NCBI RefSeq assembly: GCF_900101455.1
Contig: NZ_FMZJ01000022.1
Coordinates: 1 to 64,000, forward strand
Length of the DNA stretch: 64,000 nt
From: Sphingomonas sp. YR710
GTDB taxonomy: Bacteria > Pseudomonadota > Alphaproteobacteria > Sphingomonadales > Sphingomonadaceae
Reading direction: 5' to 3'
Shown: in pieces, positions 8,554 to 17,822 of the stretch
Numbering within the stretch: position 1 is the stretch's first letter
Layout: the number at the start of each line of letters is the position of its first letter
Translations under genes and position numbers: made by a program
Notes under the pieces: model-generated
The model's database searches: none
What the model saw: the letters and a program-made list of their open reading frames with translations, nothing else
What the model was told of the DNA's origin: nothing

Positions 8554-9802
8554 GCGTCTCCCCCGGCGATTGCACATGGGCAGCAGCGGTCCGTCCCGAT
8601 CGGATCGCGCCTTCGATTGTGGCCGGAAGGCCGGTCTGGGTCCAGTCTCCGGCCAGCATGAGATTGGGCCATCGCGTCACGGGCCCAGGCCGGCGAGCAT
8701 CCTGTTCTGGCGTCGCGGCGAAGGTCGCGCGCCGTTCGCGCACGATCTGCCACGCGGGAAGCGGATCCGAAAGCCGATAGGCCCGCGCGACATCGCTCCA
8801 CAGCCGTGCGGCCAATGCCGCTCGGTCCTCGTTCCACAAGCGGTCGGCGGCACTGATGGTCACCGAGAAGCGATCGTGCATCGCAAAAATCCACTCGGCG
8901 GTCCCGCCGATCACACCCATGATCGGCTCGGCCCCCGGCGGCGGCGCGAACCGAAAATGTGCGTTGACGATCGCGCGGTGGGCATCGGGCACGACAAGCT
9001 CCGGTACCAGATCCGCCGCCACCCATGCCGGAACCGCCAGCACCACCGGCTCATGTCCGGCGACGACGGTGTCGCCATCGGCGAAACTCAGTGCGACAAG
9101 CCGACCACCGGAAAATTTGATCTCCTTCAGCCGTCGCCCCAGTTTGATCTGCCCGCCGCGGCCCGCCAGCCAGGCCAGCGCCGGTTCGACAAAGGTCGCC
9201 GCCAGATTGTGGGCTACCACGCGCGGGCAACATGCCGCCCCGCCCTGGGCCAACGTTTCCTGGATGACCGCGGCCGCCAGCGCGGCCGAAGCCTCGGCCG
9301 GATCGGTATTCAGCGCCGAGAGGAGCAAGGGCGTCATCAGCCGGTCCCAGACCGGCCCTTCGAGATCGCCGATATCGCCGATCCGCGCGCCCGGCGGTGG
9401 CCGCAACAGCCGCGCCAGCTTCAAATAATCCCACAGCCGGGTGCCCGGCACTCGCCGATGGCGCGAAGCGATCCACCAGGGCGTACGGCTCAAGTTCGGC
9501 CGGAGGTGCCAGCGAATGTCGCCATCCAGATCGACGAAGGCAAAGCGGGCTTCATCGGGCCCGATCAGGCGATCCGAGGCCCCGATTGTCGCCAGATAGT
9601 CCGCCACGGCTTTATTGCCCGACAGCACCAGATGGTTGCCATTATCGATCGTCATCTCAAGCGCGGGATCATGATAGGATCGGCAGCGCCCGCCGGCATG
9701 CGCAGCTGCCTCCGAAAGCTTGACCTGATACCCCGCCTTGGTCAGCGCGACGGCGGCGCTGAGGCCGGACAGGCCCGCGCCGATCACATGGGCGCGGGTC
9801 AT
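8540..9802 (-). CDS. hpnE: Hydroxysqualene dehydroxylase HpnE
   Basis: HpnE is the FAD enzyme that reduces hydroxysqualene to squalene in the three-enzyme HpnC/D/E route. The 420-residue protein begins with a dinucleotide-binding fold (AHVIGAGLSGLSAAVAL) followed by an amine-oxidase/phytoene-desaturase-like body. Near the C-terminus an AGDWTQTGLPATIEGAIRSG segment supplies the second FAD-contacting motif. The start is the ATG at 9802, which overlaps the hpnD stop as ATGA; a GTG nine bases upstream is less likely. The end overlaps the start of shc. Neighbouring hpnC and hpnD encode the preceding two steps. Confidence 0.95.
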   Translation of the reverse strand: MTRAHVIGAGLSGLSAAVALTKAGYQVKLSEAAAHAGGRCRSYHDPALEMTIDNGNHLVLSGNKAVADYLATIGASDRLIGPDEARFAFVDLDGDIRWHLRPNLSRTPWWIASRHRRVPGTRLWDYLKLARLLRPPPGARIGDIGDLEGPVWDRLMTPLLLSALNTDPAEASAALAAAVIQETLAQGGAACCPRVVAHNLAATFVEPALAWLAGRGGQIKLGRRLKEIKFSGGRLVALSFADGDTVVAGHEPVVLAVPAWVAADLVPELVVPDAHRAIVNAHFRFAPPPGAEPIMGVIGGTAEWIFAMHDRFSVTISAADRLWNEDRAALAARLWSDVARAYRLSDPLPAWQIVRERRATFAATPEQDARRPGPVTRWPNLMLAGDWTQTGLPATIEGAIRSGRTAAAHVQSPGETHAGR

Positions 9803-10632
9803 GACGTCCACCGCAGACGCAATACCGTCAGCAGGACCGCGAGCTTGTTGTGCCCTACGCGCCGCCGGGGCGGCAGCCAGCCAACCTTGAGCATGCGGCG
9901 AAGCAGTTGCGCATAGACCGCTTCCATCAGCCGGGGCGCGATCAGATGCCCACGCGGGCGGGTCGCAAGAATGTGATCGGCTTCGGCGAAATGTCCGCGC
10001 GCCTGCCCGGCGATCGTCCGGCAGGCCTGATCAAGCCGGGGATCGCCCACCACGCGCGCAATGTCGCCGGTCGCGATGCCGGCGCCTTCGATCGCTTCGC
10101 GTGCGAGATAGACCCGTCCGATCGCCGCATCCTCATCGATATCGCGCAGGATATTGGTGAGCTGCAGCGCCCGGCCGAGATGGTGCGACAAGGCAAGCCC
10201 GGGCGCCTCGTCCATCCCGAACACACGCACCGACAGCCGCCCGACCGCGGACGCCACCCGATCGCAATAGAGATCGAGTTCGGCCGCGGAAGGCCAGCAG
10301 ATATCGCGATCGACATCCATCGCCATGCCGTCGATTACCGCCTCGAAATCCGCCTGCGCCAGTCCGAAATCGGCCACCGCCGTACAGAGATAGCCCGCGC
10401 GGCCCGGATCGCCGCCGGTATAGAGGCTTGCAATATCGGTGCGCCAGCCATCCAGCGCGCGCGCGCGATCATCGCGGCTGCCGATCAGGTCGTCGGCAAT
10501 ATCATCGACTTCACGGCAAAAGGCATAGACCGCATACATCGCATCGCGTTCGCGCTGCGGCAGCATGCGCATGCCGGCATAGAAAGAGCTGCCGCTGGCG
10601 CGGGCCTGTTCCGGTATCGCAACGGTCGTCAT
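9799..10632 (-). CDS. hpnD: Presqualene diphosphate synthase HpnD
   Basis: HpnD condenses two farnesyl diphosphates into presqualene diphosphate. The 277-residue protein has the first aspartate-rich motif (FCREVDDIADD) near residue 40 and the second (LTNILRDIDED) in the last half, both expected to bind Mg-diphosphate. The C-terminus (LKVGWLPPRRRVGHNKLA) is basic. The start ATG (10632) overlaps the hpnC stop as ATGA, and the gene's own stop overlaps the hpnE start in the same way. Such tight junctions suggest near-equal translation of HpnC, D and E. Confidence 0.95.
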   Translation of the reverse strand: MTTVAIPEQARASGSSFYAGMRMLPQRERDAMYAVYAFCREVDDIADDLIGSRDDRARALDGWRTDIASLYTGGDPGRAGYLCTAVADFGLAQADFEAVIDGMAMDVDRDICWPSAAELDLYCDRVASAVGRLSVRVFGMDEAPGLALSHHLGRALQLTNILRDIDEDAAIGRVYLAREAIEGAGIATGDIARVVGDPRLDQACRTIAGQARGHFAEADHILATRPRGHLIAPRLMEAVYAQLLRRMLKVGWLPPRRRVGHNKLAVLLTVLRLRWTS

Positions 10633-11465
10633 CGGCGGGATATGTGCGCCAGCGCCGCGCCGGCTGCAAGCAGCAGCGATTTCACCTTGCCGTGATGAAC
10701 ACGGTCGGCCAGCGGATCGAGCCGGCAGAGCCGCGCGCACAGGCTGACGGCGAGCCGCTGAATGATCGCAACCTCGAGCGCAAGTCTTCCGTCCCGGATC
10801 CCGCGCGCGAACGGCGCCGAAATCGCCAGCAATTCCTGCGTCTTTTCAGCCAGCCCGACAATCACCGAGCGGAGCTGCGGCGTGGCGGCCGCGGCACCAA
10901 GATCAGCCGTGGCCGCGCCGGCTGCGCTTAGCACGTCCTGCGGAATATAGACGCGGTCGATCGCCCGATAATCCTTTCCGCAATCCTGCAGATGGTTGAT
11001 GATCTGCAGCGCCGCACACAGCGCGTCGGACGCGGGCCACAAGCTGCGATCTTCGCCGTGAATATCCAGCATGAAGCGGCCGACCGGCATGGCCGACACG
11101 CGGCAATAATCGATCAAGTCGTCCCAATCGGTATAACGGGTCTTGGTCACGTCGCGCCGAAACGCCTCGAGCAGGTCGAGTGCGTGGCATGGATCGAGCC
11201 CGCGCTCGTGCAACGCTCCGCGTAGCGCGGCTCCCGTCGGCTCGGCGTCGCTCTCCCCGACGAGCGAAGCGCGCATCGCCTCGAGCCGATCGAACTTTTC
11301 GTCGGGCGCGGCCGTTTCATGATCGGCGATGTCATCAGCCGCGCGTGCAAACCGGTAGAAGCTCATGATCGGCGCACGATATTCCGGCTTGATCAGGATC
11401 GAGGCGACCGGGAAATTTTCGTCCTTATGCCCCTTGCCCGACGCGAGTTCCGCTGCGGTTGTCAT
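10629..11465 (-). CDS. hpnC: Hydroxysqualene synthase HpnC
   Basis: HpnC converts presqualene diphosphate to hydroxysqualene. It is a 278-residue squalene/phytoene-synthase homologue with the first Asp motif as ARAADDIADHE. The second motif region reads QIINHLQDCGKDY, with fewer acidic residues than HpnD, as is usual for the HpnC branch. A KGHKDENFPVAS segment near the N-terminus is also typical of HpnC. The start is ATG 11465, overlapping the hpnB stop (ATGA); the longer open frame extending upstream to 12206 is only a shadow of hpnB. Confidence 0.95.
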   Translation of the reverse strand: MTTAAELASGKGHKDENFPVASILIKPEYRAPIMSFYRFARAADDIADHETAAPDEKFDRLEAMRASLVGESDAEPTGAALRGALHERGLDPCHALDLLEAFRRDVTKTRYTDWDDLIDYCRVSAMPVGRFMLDIHGEDRSLWPASDALCAALQIINHLQDCGKDYRAIDRVYIPQDVLSAAGAATADLGAAAATPQLRSVIVGLAEKTQELLAISAPFARGIRDGRLALEVAIIQRLAVSLCARLCRLDPLADRVHHGKVKSLLLAAGAALAHISRR

Positions 11466-12601
11466 TTCGGCATCCTCGCCTGCGCCCGGCCTTTCCACAT
11501 GCCGCCGCGCCCCTGCCGGTAATGGACGGCGGACATGATCGTGGCCCAGGTGTAGAAGCCGGCGATCGCCGGCATGGCGATCCCCCATAAGGGCGACCGG
11601 CGGTAATAGTGCAGCATCGGCTGAAACAGGACGGCCATGATCGCCCACGCCATCAGTCCGTCGAACCATGGCAGCCCGCCGCCGAACAGCGCCAAGAGCG
11701 GTGGGAGCAGATAGATGATGCCCATGCCGGCCAATGTGCCGGCCAGCCACAGCGGCGAATAGTGCAGTTGCGCATAGGCCGATCGCGAGACCATCGCGCC
11801 GATGTCCTGCCAATCGCCATAAGGCCGGATGCTGACCGAACGATGGCTGAGCTGCAGCCGGATCGGCCCCTGCTTCTTCATCGCCGCGCCCATCGCGCAA
11901 TCGTCGATGATGGCATCGGCGATCACCGCGATGCCGCCGGCACGGGCCAGCGCCGCGCGATCGACAAGCATGCAGCCGCCCGCCGCCGCCGCCATTTTCG
12001 CCGACGGATCGTTCACCCGCGCGAAGGGATAGAGCATCTTGAAAAAGAAGACGAAGGCCGGGATCAGCGCCCGCTCCGCGAGGCTTTCGCAGCGCAGCAA
12101 CGCCATCGACGAGTTGAGCACCAGTCTGGCGGCAATCGCGCGTGCCACCAGCAGCCGCAGCGTGTCGGGCGCATGGACGATGTCGGCATCGGTAAGCCAC
12201 AGCCATGTCGCCTCGGCGGGCGACTGATCCACGCCCTGCGCCACCGCCCAGAGCTTGCCCGTCCAGCCCTTGGGCAACGGCGCCGCCGAGACGATCTGGA
12301 GCCGTGACGATCCGGCGGCCGCGGCCGCGGTGTCGGCGATCGATGCCGTGCCGTCGCTGCTGCTGTCGTCCACCAATATGACGCGAAACTCGCCCGGATA
12401 ATCCTGCGTCAGCAAGGATGCGATCGACCGCCCGATGACAGCGGCTTCATCGCGCGCCGGCACGATTGCGGTGACCATCGGCCAGGCTTCGGGCGCTTCG
12501 ACCGGCTCGTCGTCGGTTTCGCGCGTTGACCAGAACTGGCCGTGGCCGGCGAACATATACAGCCAGACCAGCAGGCTGATGGTGGCGAACAATCCGATCA
12601 T
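11462..12601 (-). CDS. hpnB: Hopanoid-associated glycosyltransferase HpnB
   Basis: This is a 379-residue membrane-anchored family-2 glycosyltransferase. An N-terminal helix (MIGLFATISLLVWLYMFAG) precedes the GT-A domain, which has VTAIVPARDEAAVIG, VDDSSSDGT and the WLWLTDADI Asp motif. At least two C-terminal helices follow (about residues 285-345). HpnB is consistently found in hopanoid operons, yet its acceptor is not firmly established. The start ATG (12601) overlaps the hpnA stop and the stop overlaps the hpnC start, both as ATGA. The second-domain motif QLHY replaces the QxxRW of processive synthases, so it is probably a single-transfer enzyme. Confidence 0.93.
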   Translation of the reverse strand: MIGLFATISLLVWLYMFAGHGQFWSTRETDDEPVEAPEAWPMVTAIVPARDEAAVIGRSIASLLTQDYPGEFRVILVDDSSSDGTASIADTAAAAAGSSRLQIVSAAPLPKGWTGKLWAVAQGVDQSPAEATWLWLTDADIVHAPDTLRLLVARAIAARLVLNSSMALLRCESLAERALIPAFVFFFKMLYPFARVNDPSAKMAAAAGGCMLVDRAALARAGGIAVIADAIIDDCAMGAAMKKQGPIRLQLSHRSVSIRPYGDWQDIGAMVSRSAYAQLHYSPLWLAGTLAGMGIIYLLPPLLALFGGGLPWFDGLMAWAIMAVLFQPMLHYYRRSPLWGIAMPAIAGFYTWATIMSAVHYRQGRGGMWKGRAQARMPK

Positions 12602-13617
12602 CCAATCATCCGTTCGCTGCGAAACCAGACGAGCGCGTCGGCGATCGCCTCGCGATATGGGCGGGCGGTATAGCCCAGCTCCCGTTCGGCCCGCGCCGAC
12701 GAAAAATACATATGGTAGCGCGACATGCGCAATGCATCGCGGGTCAGCATCGGCTCCCGCCCGGTCATCTGCGCGATCGCCTCCGCGCACCAGGCGATCG
12801 GAAAGAGCGGCGCGATCGGCAGATCGATGCGCGGCGGCTTCCGGCCGCAAAGCTGCGCGATATCGGCCAGCAGGGTGCGCAGGGTAACATCCTCCCCGCC
12901 CAATATGTAACGCCGGCCCGGCACGCCCCGTTCGAACGCCGCGACATGGCCCTCCGCCACGTCGTCGACATGCACGAGATTGAGCCCGGTATCGACGAAC
13001 GCCGGTATCCGGCCGCTCGCGGCCTCGACCAATATCCGTCCAGTGGGCGTCGGCCTGACGTCGCGCGGACCGATCGGCGTCGAAGGATTGACGATCACCG
13101 CCGGTAACCCGCGCTCGGCGACCATTTCCTCGACAAGACGCTCGGCCACCACCTTGCTGCGCTTATAGGCGCCGATCGCACCCTGCTCGGTCAGCGGACG
13201 ATCCTCATCGGCGGGACCGGCGGGATCGGGCGCCAGCGTGGCGACGCTGCTCGTATAGACGATCCGCCCGATGCCGGCATCGAGCGCCGCTTCCATCACG
13301 ATTCTGGTGCCTTCGCGGTTGGTACGGACGATATCTTCGGGATCGCGCGCCCACAGGCGGTAGTCCGCAGCAACATGGGCCAGAGCGGAGACCCCGCGCA
13401 TCGCCGATGCCATTGCCTGCGGGTCGCGCATGTCGCCGGTAACGATGTCTCCGGGAAAATCGGCGAGGTTCGCCGTAGGGCTCGAGGATCGGACGAGCCC
13501 GCGCACGGCATATCCATGGCGAGCGAATGCACGCGCCACGGCCGCACCGACAAAGCCTGACACTCCGGTAATGAGCACCGGATCGCGCGAATCGTGGATA
13601 CTGACTTCCCCAGCCAT
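12598..13617 (-). CDS. hpnA: Hopanoid-associated sugar epimerase HpnA
   Basis: HpnA belongs to the extended SDR family (NAD-dependent epimerase/dehydratase). The Rossmann motif is VLITGVSGFVGAAVARAF; the catalytic YxxxK pair reads YKRSK after a YTSSVATLA serine segment. The length is about 339 residues from the ATG at 13617 (MAGEVSIHDS). The frame stays open to 13731, so starts at 13682 or upstream cannot be excluded. It is the first gene of the hpnA-B-C-D-E-shc-hpnG operon, and the promoter should lie in or near the 13620-13760 region shared with the divergent MFS gene. The precise substrate of HpnA is not settled in the literature as I know it. Confidence 0.92.
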   Translation of the reverse strand: MAGEVSIHDSRDPVLITGVSGFVGAAVARAFARHGYAVRGLVRSSSPTANLADFPGDIVTGDMRDPQAMASAMRGVSALAHVAADYRLWARDPEDIVRTNREGTRIVMEAALDAGIGRIVYTSSVATLAPDPAGPADEDRPLTEQGAIGAYKRSKVVAERLVEEMVAERGLPAVIVNPSTPIGPRDVRPTPTGRILVEAASGRIPAFVDTGLNLVHVDDVAEGHVAAFERGVPGRRYILGGEDVTLRTLLADIAQLCGRKPPRIDLPIAPLFPIAWCAEAIAQMTGREPMLTRDALRMSRYHMYFSSARAERELGYTARPYREAIADALVWFRSERMIG

Positions 13618-13713
13618 GCCGCGCTGCTTTAGGGCGGTTCGCTCGCATGGGGAAGCAATGCCTTCGGCAGGACGATCTGACATGGCTCCCGGCTTGTCTT
13701 CGACAGCGCCCAT

Positions 13714-15030
13714 GTGGTTCAAAGCGATCATGAATTGCCATCAAATGCCGATAACCGCGTGAGGGGCACGTTCAGTTCGCTCGGCACCCATAATTACCGG
13801 CTGTGGATGGGTGGTACGATCGTCTCAAGCGTCGGCGGCTGGATGCAGCGCACCGCGCAGGACTGGCTGGTGCTCACCGAGCTCACCCATCATAATGCGA
13901 CCGCAATGGGCATCGTCATGGCGTTGCAGGCGCTGCCCCAGCTGCTGCTCTTGCCGTGGAGCGGCTTCGCCGCCGATCATTTCAATCGCCGCAAGCTGCT
14001 GCTCCTCACCCAAACAGCGATGGCGGTGCTCGCGCTCGCACTGGGTCTGCTGATATTGAGCGGGATCGTCCGGCTCTGGCACGTCTATATGTTCGCCTTC
14101 CTGCTGGGATGCGTCACCGCGTTCGATACGCCCGCCCGCCAGACGCTCATCACCGAACTTGTGCCCGAGCACCATCTGGCCAACGCCGTCGCGCTCAATT
14201 CGATGGCATTTCATTCGGCTCGGCTGATCGGCCCCGCCATTGCCGGCATCATGATCGCGGCGATGGGCTCCGGCTGGGCGTTTCTGATCAATGCAGCATC
14301 GTTCGCGGCCGTCATCGGCTCGGTTCTCCTGCTTCGAACCACCGATTTGCAGCACACAGCCCAATCGAAAAGCGCGACGGGCGGCCTCGCAGACGGCGCG
14401 CGTTACGTCTGGAGCCGCCCGGATTTGCGAGCCGTCATGCTCATGATGTTCCTGCTCGGAACGTTCGGCATGAACTATCCGCTGTTTATCGCCACCATGT
14501 CGGTGTCGGTCTTTCATGTCGGCGCCGATCGTTATGGATTGCTCACCTCGATCATGGCGGTCGGTTCGGTGGCCGGTGCATTGCTGGCCGCGGCCCGCTC
14601 CAAACCCGGCCTGATGACGCTGGCCGGCGCATCGATCATCTTCGGGATCGGTTACGCTCTGGCCGCGATCATGCCCGATTACTGGCTGTTCGGCCTCATG
14701 TTGAGCGTCGTCGGCATATCGGCCCAGACGATCATGACCACGGCCAACAGCATGATGCACCTGTCGACCGATCGCGCGATGCGCGGCCGGGTGATCGCGA
14801 TCTTTCTCGCCCTTATCCTGGCGGGCATGCCGATCGGCGCCCCGATCATCGGCTGGGTCGCCGACAAGTTCGGCGCGCGCGCGGCTTTGGCGGTCGGTGC
14901 CGCCACCGGCTTTGTGGCGGCGGGTGTCTGGCTGCGATACCTCTACACATATCGCCGATTGCGCATCTCGATCGGCGCCGGCCATTTTCGTGTCAGCGTG
15001 AAGGAGCCGGCGCGAGAGGCCCTGCCCTGA
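13714..15030 (+). CDS. MFS transporter (EntS-like, PF05977-type)
   Basis: This membrane transporter of about 438 residues has twelve predicted helices. The early GTHNYRLWMGGTIVSSVGGWMQ and TAQDWLV segments match the MFS_3/EntS-type exporters, as do DTPARQTLITELV and the GRVIAIFLALILAGMPIGAP helix. It diverges from hpnA and lies directly upstream of hpnI, so it is embedded in the hopanoid island. No substrate can be read from sequence. A lipid or hopanoid-related role is only a context inference. The start is uncertain: GTG at 13714 or another GTG at about 13759, just before RGTFSSLG. Confidence 0.85.
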   Translation: MVQSDHELPSNADNRVRGTFSSLGTHNYRLWMGGTIVSSVGGWMQRTAQDWLVLTELTHHNATAMGIVMALQALPQLLLLPWSGFAADHFNRRKLLLLTQTAMAVLALALGLLILSGIVRLWHVYMFAFLLGCVTAFDTPARQTLITELVPEHHLANAVALNSMAFHSARLIGPAIAGIMIAAMGSGWAFLINAASFAAVIGSVLLLRTTDLQHTAQSKSATGGLADGARYVWSRPDLRAVMLMMFLLGTFGMNYPLFIATMSVSVFHVGADRYGLLTSIMAVGSVAGALLAAARSKPGLMTLAGASIIFGIGYALAAIMPDYWLFGLMLSVVGISAQTIMTTANSMMHLSTDRAMRGRVIAIFLALILAGMPIGAPIIGWVADKFGARAALAVGAATGFVAAGVWLRYLYTYRRLRISIGAGHFRVSVKEPAREALP

Positions 15031-15058
15031 ACCCGCGCTTCGCGATACAGGGTGCGCT

Positions 15059-16195
15059 GTGGTGAAAATGATTCTCGGCTCGCTGTTTCAGCTGATGGCG
15101 CTGGTGGGCGTCTTCTATACGCTTGCTGCGCTGGTCGTCGCCGGCCGCCGGACGGCCATGGCTGCGAACCTTCGGGCGGAAGCCGCATCGGTCACCTTGC
15201 TGAAGCCGCTATATGGTTCGGAACCGCGATTGTCGGCCAATCTGCAGACATTTCTCGATCAGGATTATCCCGCCTCGATCGAAATGATCTGCGGCGTGCA
15301 GCGAAGCGACGATCCGGCGGCCGAAACGGTCCGCGCGCTGCGCTCGCTCGATCCCCGCGTCACGCTCTGCATCGATGGCCGGCGCCATGGCAGCAACGGC
15401 AAGGTCGCGAACCTCATCAACATGACCCCGCACATCGGCAACGACCTCGTCGTGCTCAGCGACAGCGACATGGCGGTGGAGCCCGATTATCTCGTCCGGA
15501 TCGCCGCCGCACTGGCCGCACCCGGTGTCGGCGCCGCCACCTGCCTCTACGCCGGGCGCGGCGATGCCGGCTTCTGGTCGCGGCTGGCGGCGGCGGGAAT
15601 CAGTTACCAGTTCCTGCCCAGCGTGATGATGGGGCTGGCGCTCGGCCTCGCCCGACCGTGCATGGGATCGACGATCGCCATGCGCCGCGAAACGCTCGAT
15701 CGTATCGGCGGCTTCGCGCCGTTTGCCGATGTGCTTGCCGACGATCATGCCATCGGCGAGGCGGTTCGCGCTTTGGGGCTGGCGGTGGTGGTGCCGCCGA
15801 TGATCGTCATTCACGGCTGCACCGAGACGAGTCTCGGCGCCGTCGCCCGGCACGAATTGCGCTGGAACGCCACGGTGCGCGGCCTCGATCCGATCGGATT
15901 CGCGGGCAGCATCGTCACCTATCCGATCCCTCTGGCCCTGCTGGGGCTGCTGTCGCCCACGCCGATCGCCGCCTTTATCCTGATCGCCGCATGCGCCGCC
16001 CGGGTGGCGCTGATGCTCCGGATCGACCGGCTTACAGGCCGAAATAGCGCGCCGTCATGGGTGTTGCCTTTGCGCGACATATTCTCGCTGATCCTGTTTG
16101 CCGGGTCTTTCTTCATCAGATCGGTTGATTGGCGCGGCGAGCGGCTTAGAATGGAACAGGATGGCCGCGTCTCGGCCAAATCGGAGTTTGATTGA
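15059..16195 (+). CDS. hpnI: Hopanoid glycosyltransferase HpnI
   Basis: HpnI transfers N-acetylglucosamine (from UDP-GlcNAc) to bacteriohopanetetrol. The 378-residue protein has an N-terminal helix and a family-2 GT domain with SVTLLKPLYGSEPRLSANL, the VVLSDSDMAVEPDYL Asp motif and the ADDHAIGEAV acceptor-site segment. C-terminal membrane helices lie at about 285-320 and 340-360. Candidate starts are GTG 15059, GTG 15062 and ATG 15068; an AGGG lies about eight bases upstream of the first. The stop shares a base with the start of hpnJ (TGATG), which suggests coupling. With HpnJ and HpnK this defines the cyclitol-ether branch. Confidence 0.93.
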   Translation: MVKMILGSLFQLMALVGVFYTLAALVVAGRRTAMAANLRAEAASVTLLKPLYGSEPRLSANLQTFLDQDYPASIEMICGVQRSDDPAAETVRALRSLDPRVTLCIDGRRHGSNGKVANLINMTPHIGNDLVVLSDSDMAVEPDYLVRIAAALAAPGVGAATCLYAGRGDAGFWSRLAAAGISYQFLPSVMMGLALGLARPCMGSTIAMRRETLDRIGGFAPFADVLADDHAIGEAVRALGLAVVVPPMIVIHGCTETSLGAVARHELRWNATVRGLDPIGFAGSIVTYPIPLALLGLLSPTPIAAFILIAACAARVALMLRIDRLTGRNSAPSWVLPLRDIFSLILFAGSFFIRSVDWRGERLRMEQDGRVSAKSEFD

Positions 16196-17622
16196 TGATG
16201 CGCACGCTTTTCCTCCAGGCGCCCTCGTTCGACGGCTATGACGGCGGGGCCGGCGCGCGCTATCAGATGAAGCGCGAGGTGAAGTCCTTCTGGTATCCGA
16301 CCTGGCTCGCCCAGCCTGCCGCTTTGGTCGAAGGATCGAAGCTGATCGATGCGCCCGCGCACGATCTGTCGTGGGACGATATCAAGCATGAGGCCGACGA
16401 TCGCGATCTCGTGATCCTCCACACCTCGACCCCCTCCTTCCGCCAGGACGTCCACACCGCCGAACTGCTGAAAGAGCGCAATCCAAAGCTCAAGATCGGC
16501 ATGATCGGTGCCAAGGTGGCGGTCGACGCGGCGGGTTCGCTCGCGGCATCAAAGGCGATCGACTTCGTCGCGCGCAACGAATTCGACTTCACGATCAAGG
16601 ACGTCGCCGACGGCCTCGACTGGAGCACGATCGACGGCATCTCCTATCGCAACGATGCCGGCGAAATCGTCCACAACCGCGATCGCGCGGTGATCGAGAA
16701 TATGGATTCGCTGCCGTTCGTCTCGCCGATCTACAAGCGCGATCTGACGATCAACAAATATTTCGGCGGCTATCTCAAGCATCCCTATGTCAGCTTCTAC
16801 ACCGGCCGCGGCTGCAAGAGCCGCTGCACCTTCTGCCTGTGGCCGCAGACCGTGGGCGGGCACAATTATCGCACCCGCTCGATCGCCCATGTGATCGAGG
16901 AGGTGAAATATGTGCAGCGCGAAATGCCCGAGGTGAAGGAAATCTTCTTCGACGACGATACGCTGACCGACAACCTCCCGCGCGTCGAGGAACTGGCCCG
17001 CGAGCTCGGCAAGCTCGGCGTGGTGTGGTCGTGCAACGCCAAGGCGAACGTGCCGCACAGCACGCTCAAGGTGATGAAGGAAGGCGGCTGCCGCCTGCTC
17101 CTCGTCGGCTATGAGAGCGGCAACCAGAAGATCTTGCACAATATCAAGAAGGGCTTGCGCGTCGATGTCGCGCGGCAGTTCACCAAGGATTGCCACGAAC
17201 TCGGCATCGTCATCCACGGCACCTTCATCCTGGGCCTCCCCGGCGAGACGCTGGAGACGATCGAGGAAACGATTACCTTCGCCAAGGACATCGATCCGCA
17301 CACGATCCAGGTCTCGCTGGCGGCGCCCTATCCGGGCACCTTCCTCTACAAGCAGGCGACCGAGAATGGCTGGTTCGACGGCACCGATCACCTGCTGACC
17401 GAGGGCGGCACCCAGATCGCACAGCTCAGCTACCCGCATCTGTCGTCCGAAGTGATCTTCGACAAGGTCGAGGAATTCTACAAACGCTTCTATTTCCGCC
17501 CGAAGAAGATCGGCTCGATCGTCGCCGAGATGCTGCGCGATTTCGACATGCTCAAGCGCCGGCTGCGCGAGGGCGTGGAATTCTTCCAGTTCCTGCGCAA
17601 CCGCAAGGAAGTTACGGCCTGA
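16195..17622 (+). CDS. hpnJ: HpnJ, radical SAM protein of cyclitol ether formation
   Basis: HpnJ is a B12-binding-type radical SAM protein needed to contract the glucosamine ring into the cyclitol of bacteriohopanetetrol cyclitol ether. In the 475-residue protein an N-terminal Rossmann-like half (to about residue 180) precedes the cluster motif GRGCKSRCTFCLWP (CxxxCxxC). EIFFDDDTLTDN and the GTFILGLPGET segment are typical of the radical SAM barrel. The hpnI stop and hpnJ start overlap (ATG at 16195; a second ATG at 16198). It is followed by a long palindromic repeat before hpnK. Confidence 0.95.
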   Translation: MMRTLFLQAPSFDGYDGGAGARYQMKREVKSFWYPTWLAQPAALVEGSKLIDAPAHDLSWDDIKHEADDRDLVILHTSTPSFRQDVHTAELLKERNPKLKIGMIGAKVAVDAAGSLAASKAIDFVARNEFDFTIKDVADGLDWSTIDGISYRNDAGEIVHNRDRAVIENMDSLPFVSPIYKRDLTINKYFGGYLKHPYVSFYTGRGCKSRCTFCLWPQTVGGHNYRTRSIAHVIEEVKYVQREMPEVKEIFFDDDTLTDNLPRVEELARELGKLGVVWSCNAKANVPHSTLKVMKEGGCRLLLVGYESGNQKILHNIKKGLRVDVARQFTKDCHELGIVIHGTFILGLPGETLETIEETITFAKDIDPHTIQVSLAAPYPGTFLYKQATENGWFDGTDHLLTEGGTQIAQLSYPHLSSEVIFDKVEEFYKRFYFRPKKIGSIVAEMLRDFDMLKRRLREGVEFFQFLRNRKEVTA

Positions 17623-17677
17623 GTGGCCGATAGTCCCATTCGAGCAATAGGGCTCAAACCCATGGACATCCGACCTG

Positions 17678-17790
17678 AGCCCCTCCCCTTTAGGGGAGGG
17701 GTTGGGGTGGGGCATCCGTATCTCACCGAGACAAGCCTTCCGTGGGAGGAGAGGCCCCACCCCCTCCCCTCCCCTGAAGCGGGAGGGCTT
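17678..17790. repeat. G/C-rich dyad repeat, copy 3 (between hpnJ and hpnK)
   Basis: Arms AGCCCCTCCCCTTTAGGGGA on the left and GAAGCGGGAGGGCTT on the right, with inner GGGGTTGGGGTGGGGC against GCCCCACCCCCTCCCC, give a large imperfect stem around a loop of about 40 bases. It has the same organisation as the copies at 5946, 6367, 24871 and 32345 but a distinct sequence, so I treat it as a third subfamily. It ends about 30 bases before the hpnK start and occupies most of the hpnJ-hpnK gap. Confidence 0.8.
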
Positions 17791-17822
17791 AGATATCCGA
17801 ACGCCCCCATCGGATCTCCACC

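Noticed and set aside
10629-12206. A 525-residue version of hpnC extending upstream
   Set aside because: The upstream part is hpnB read out of frame. The family start MTTAAELAS at 11465 overlaps the hpnB stop.
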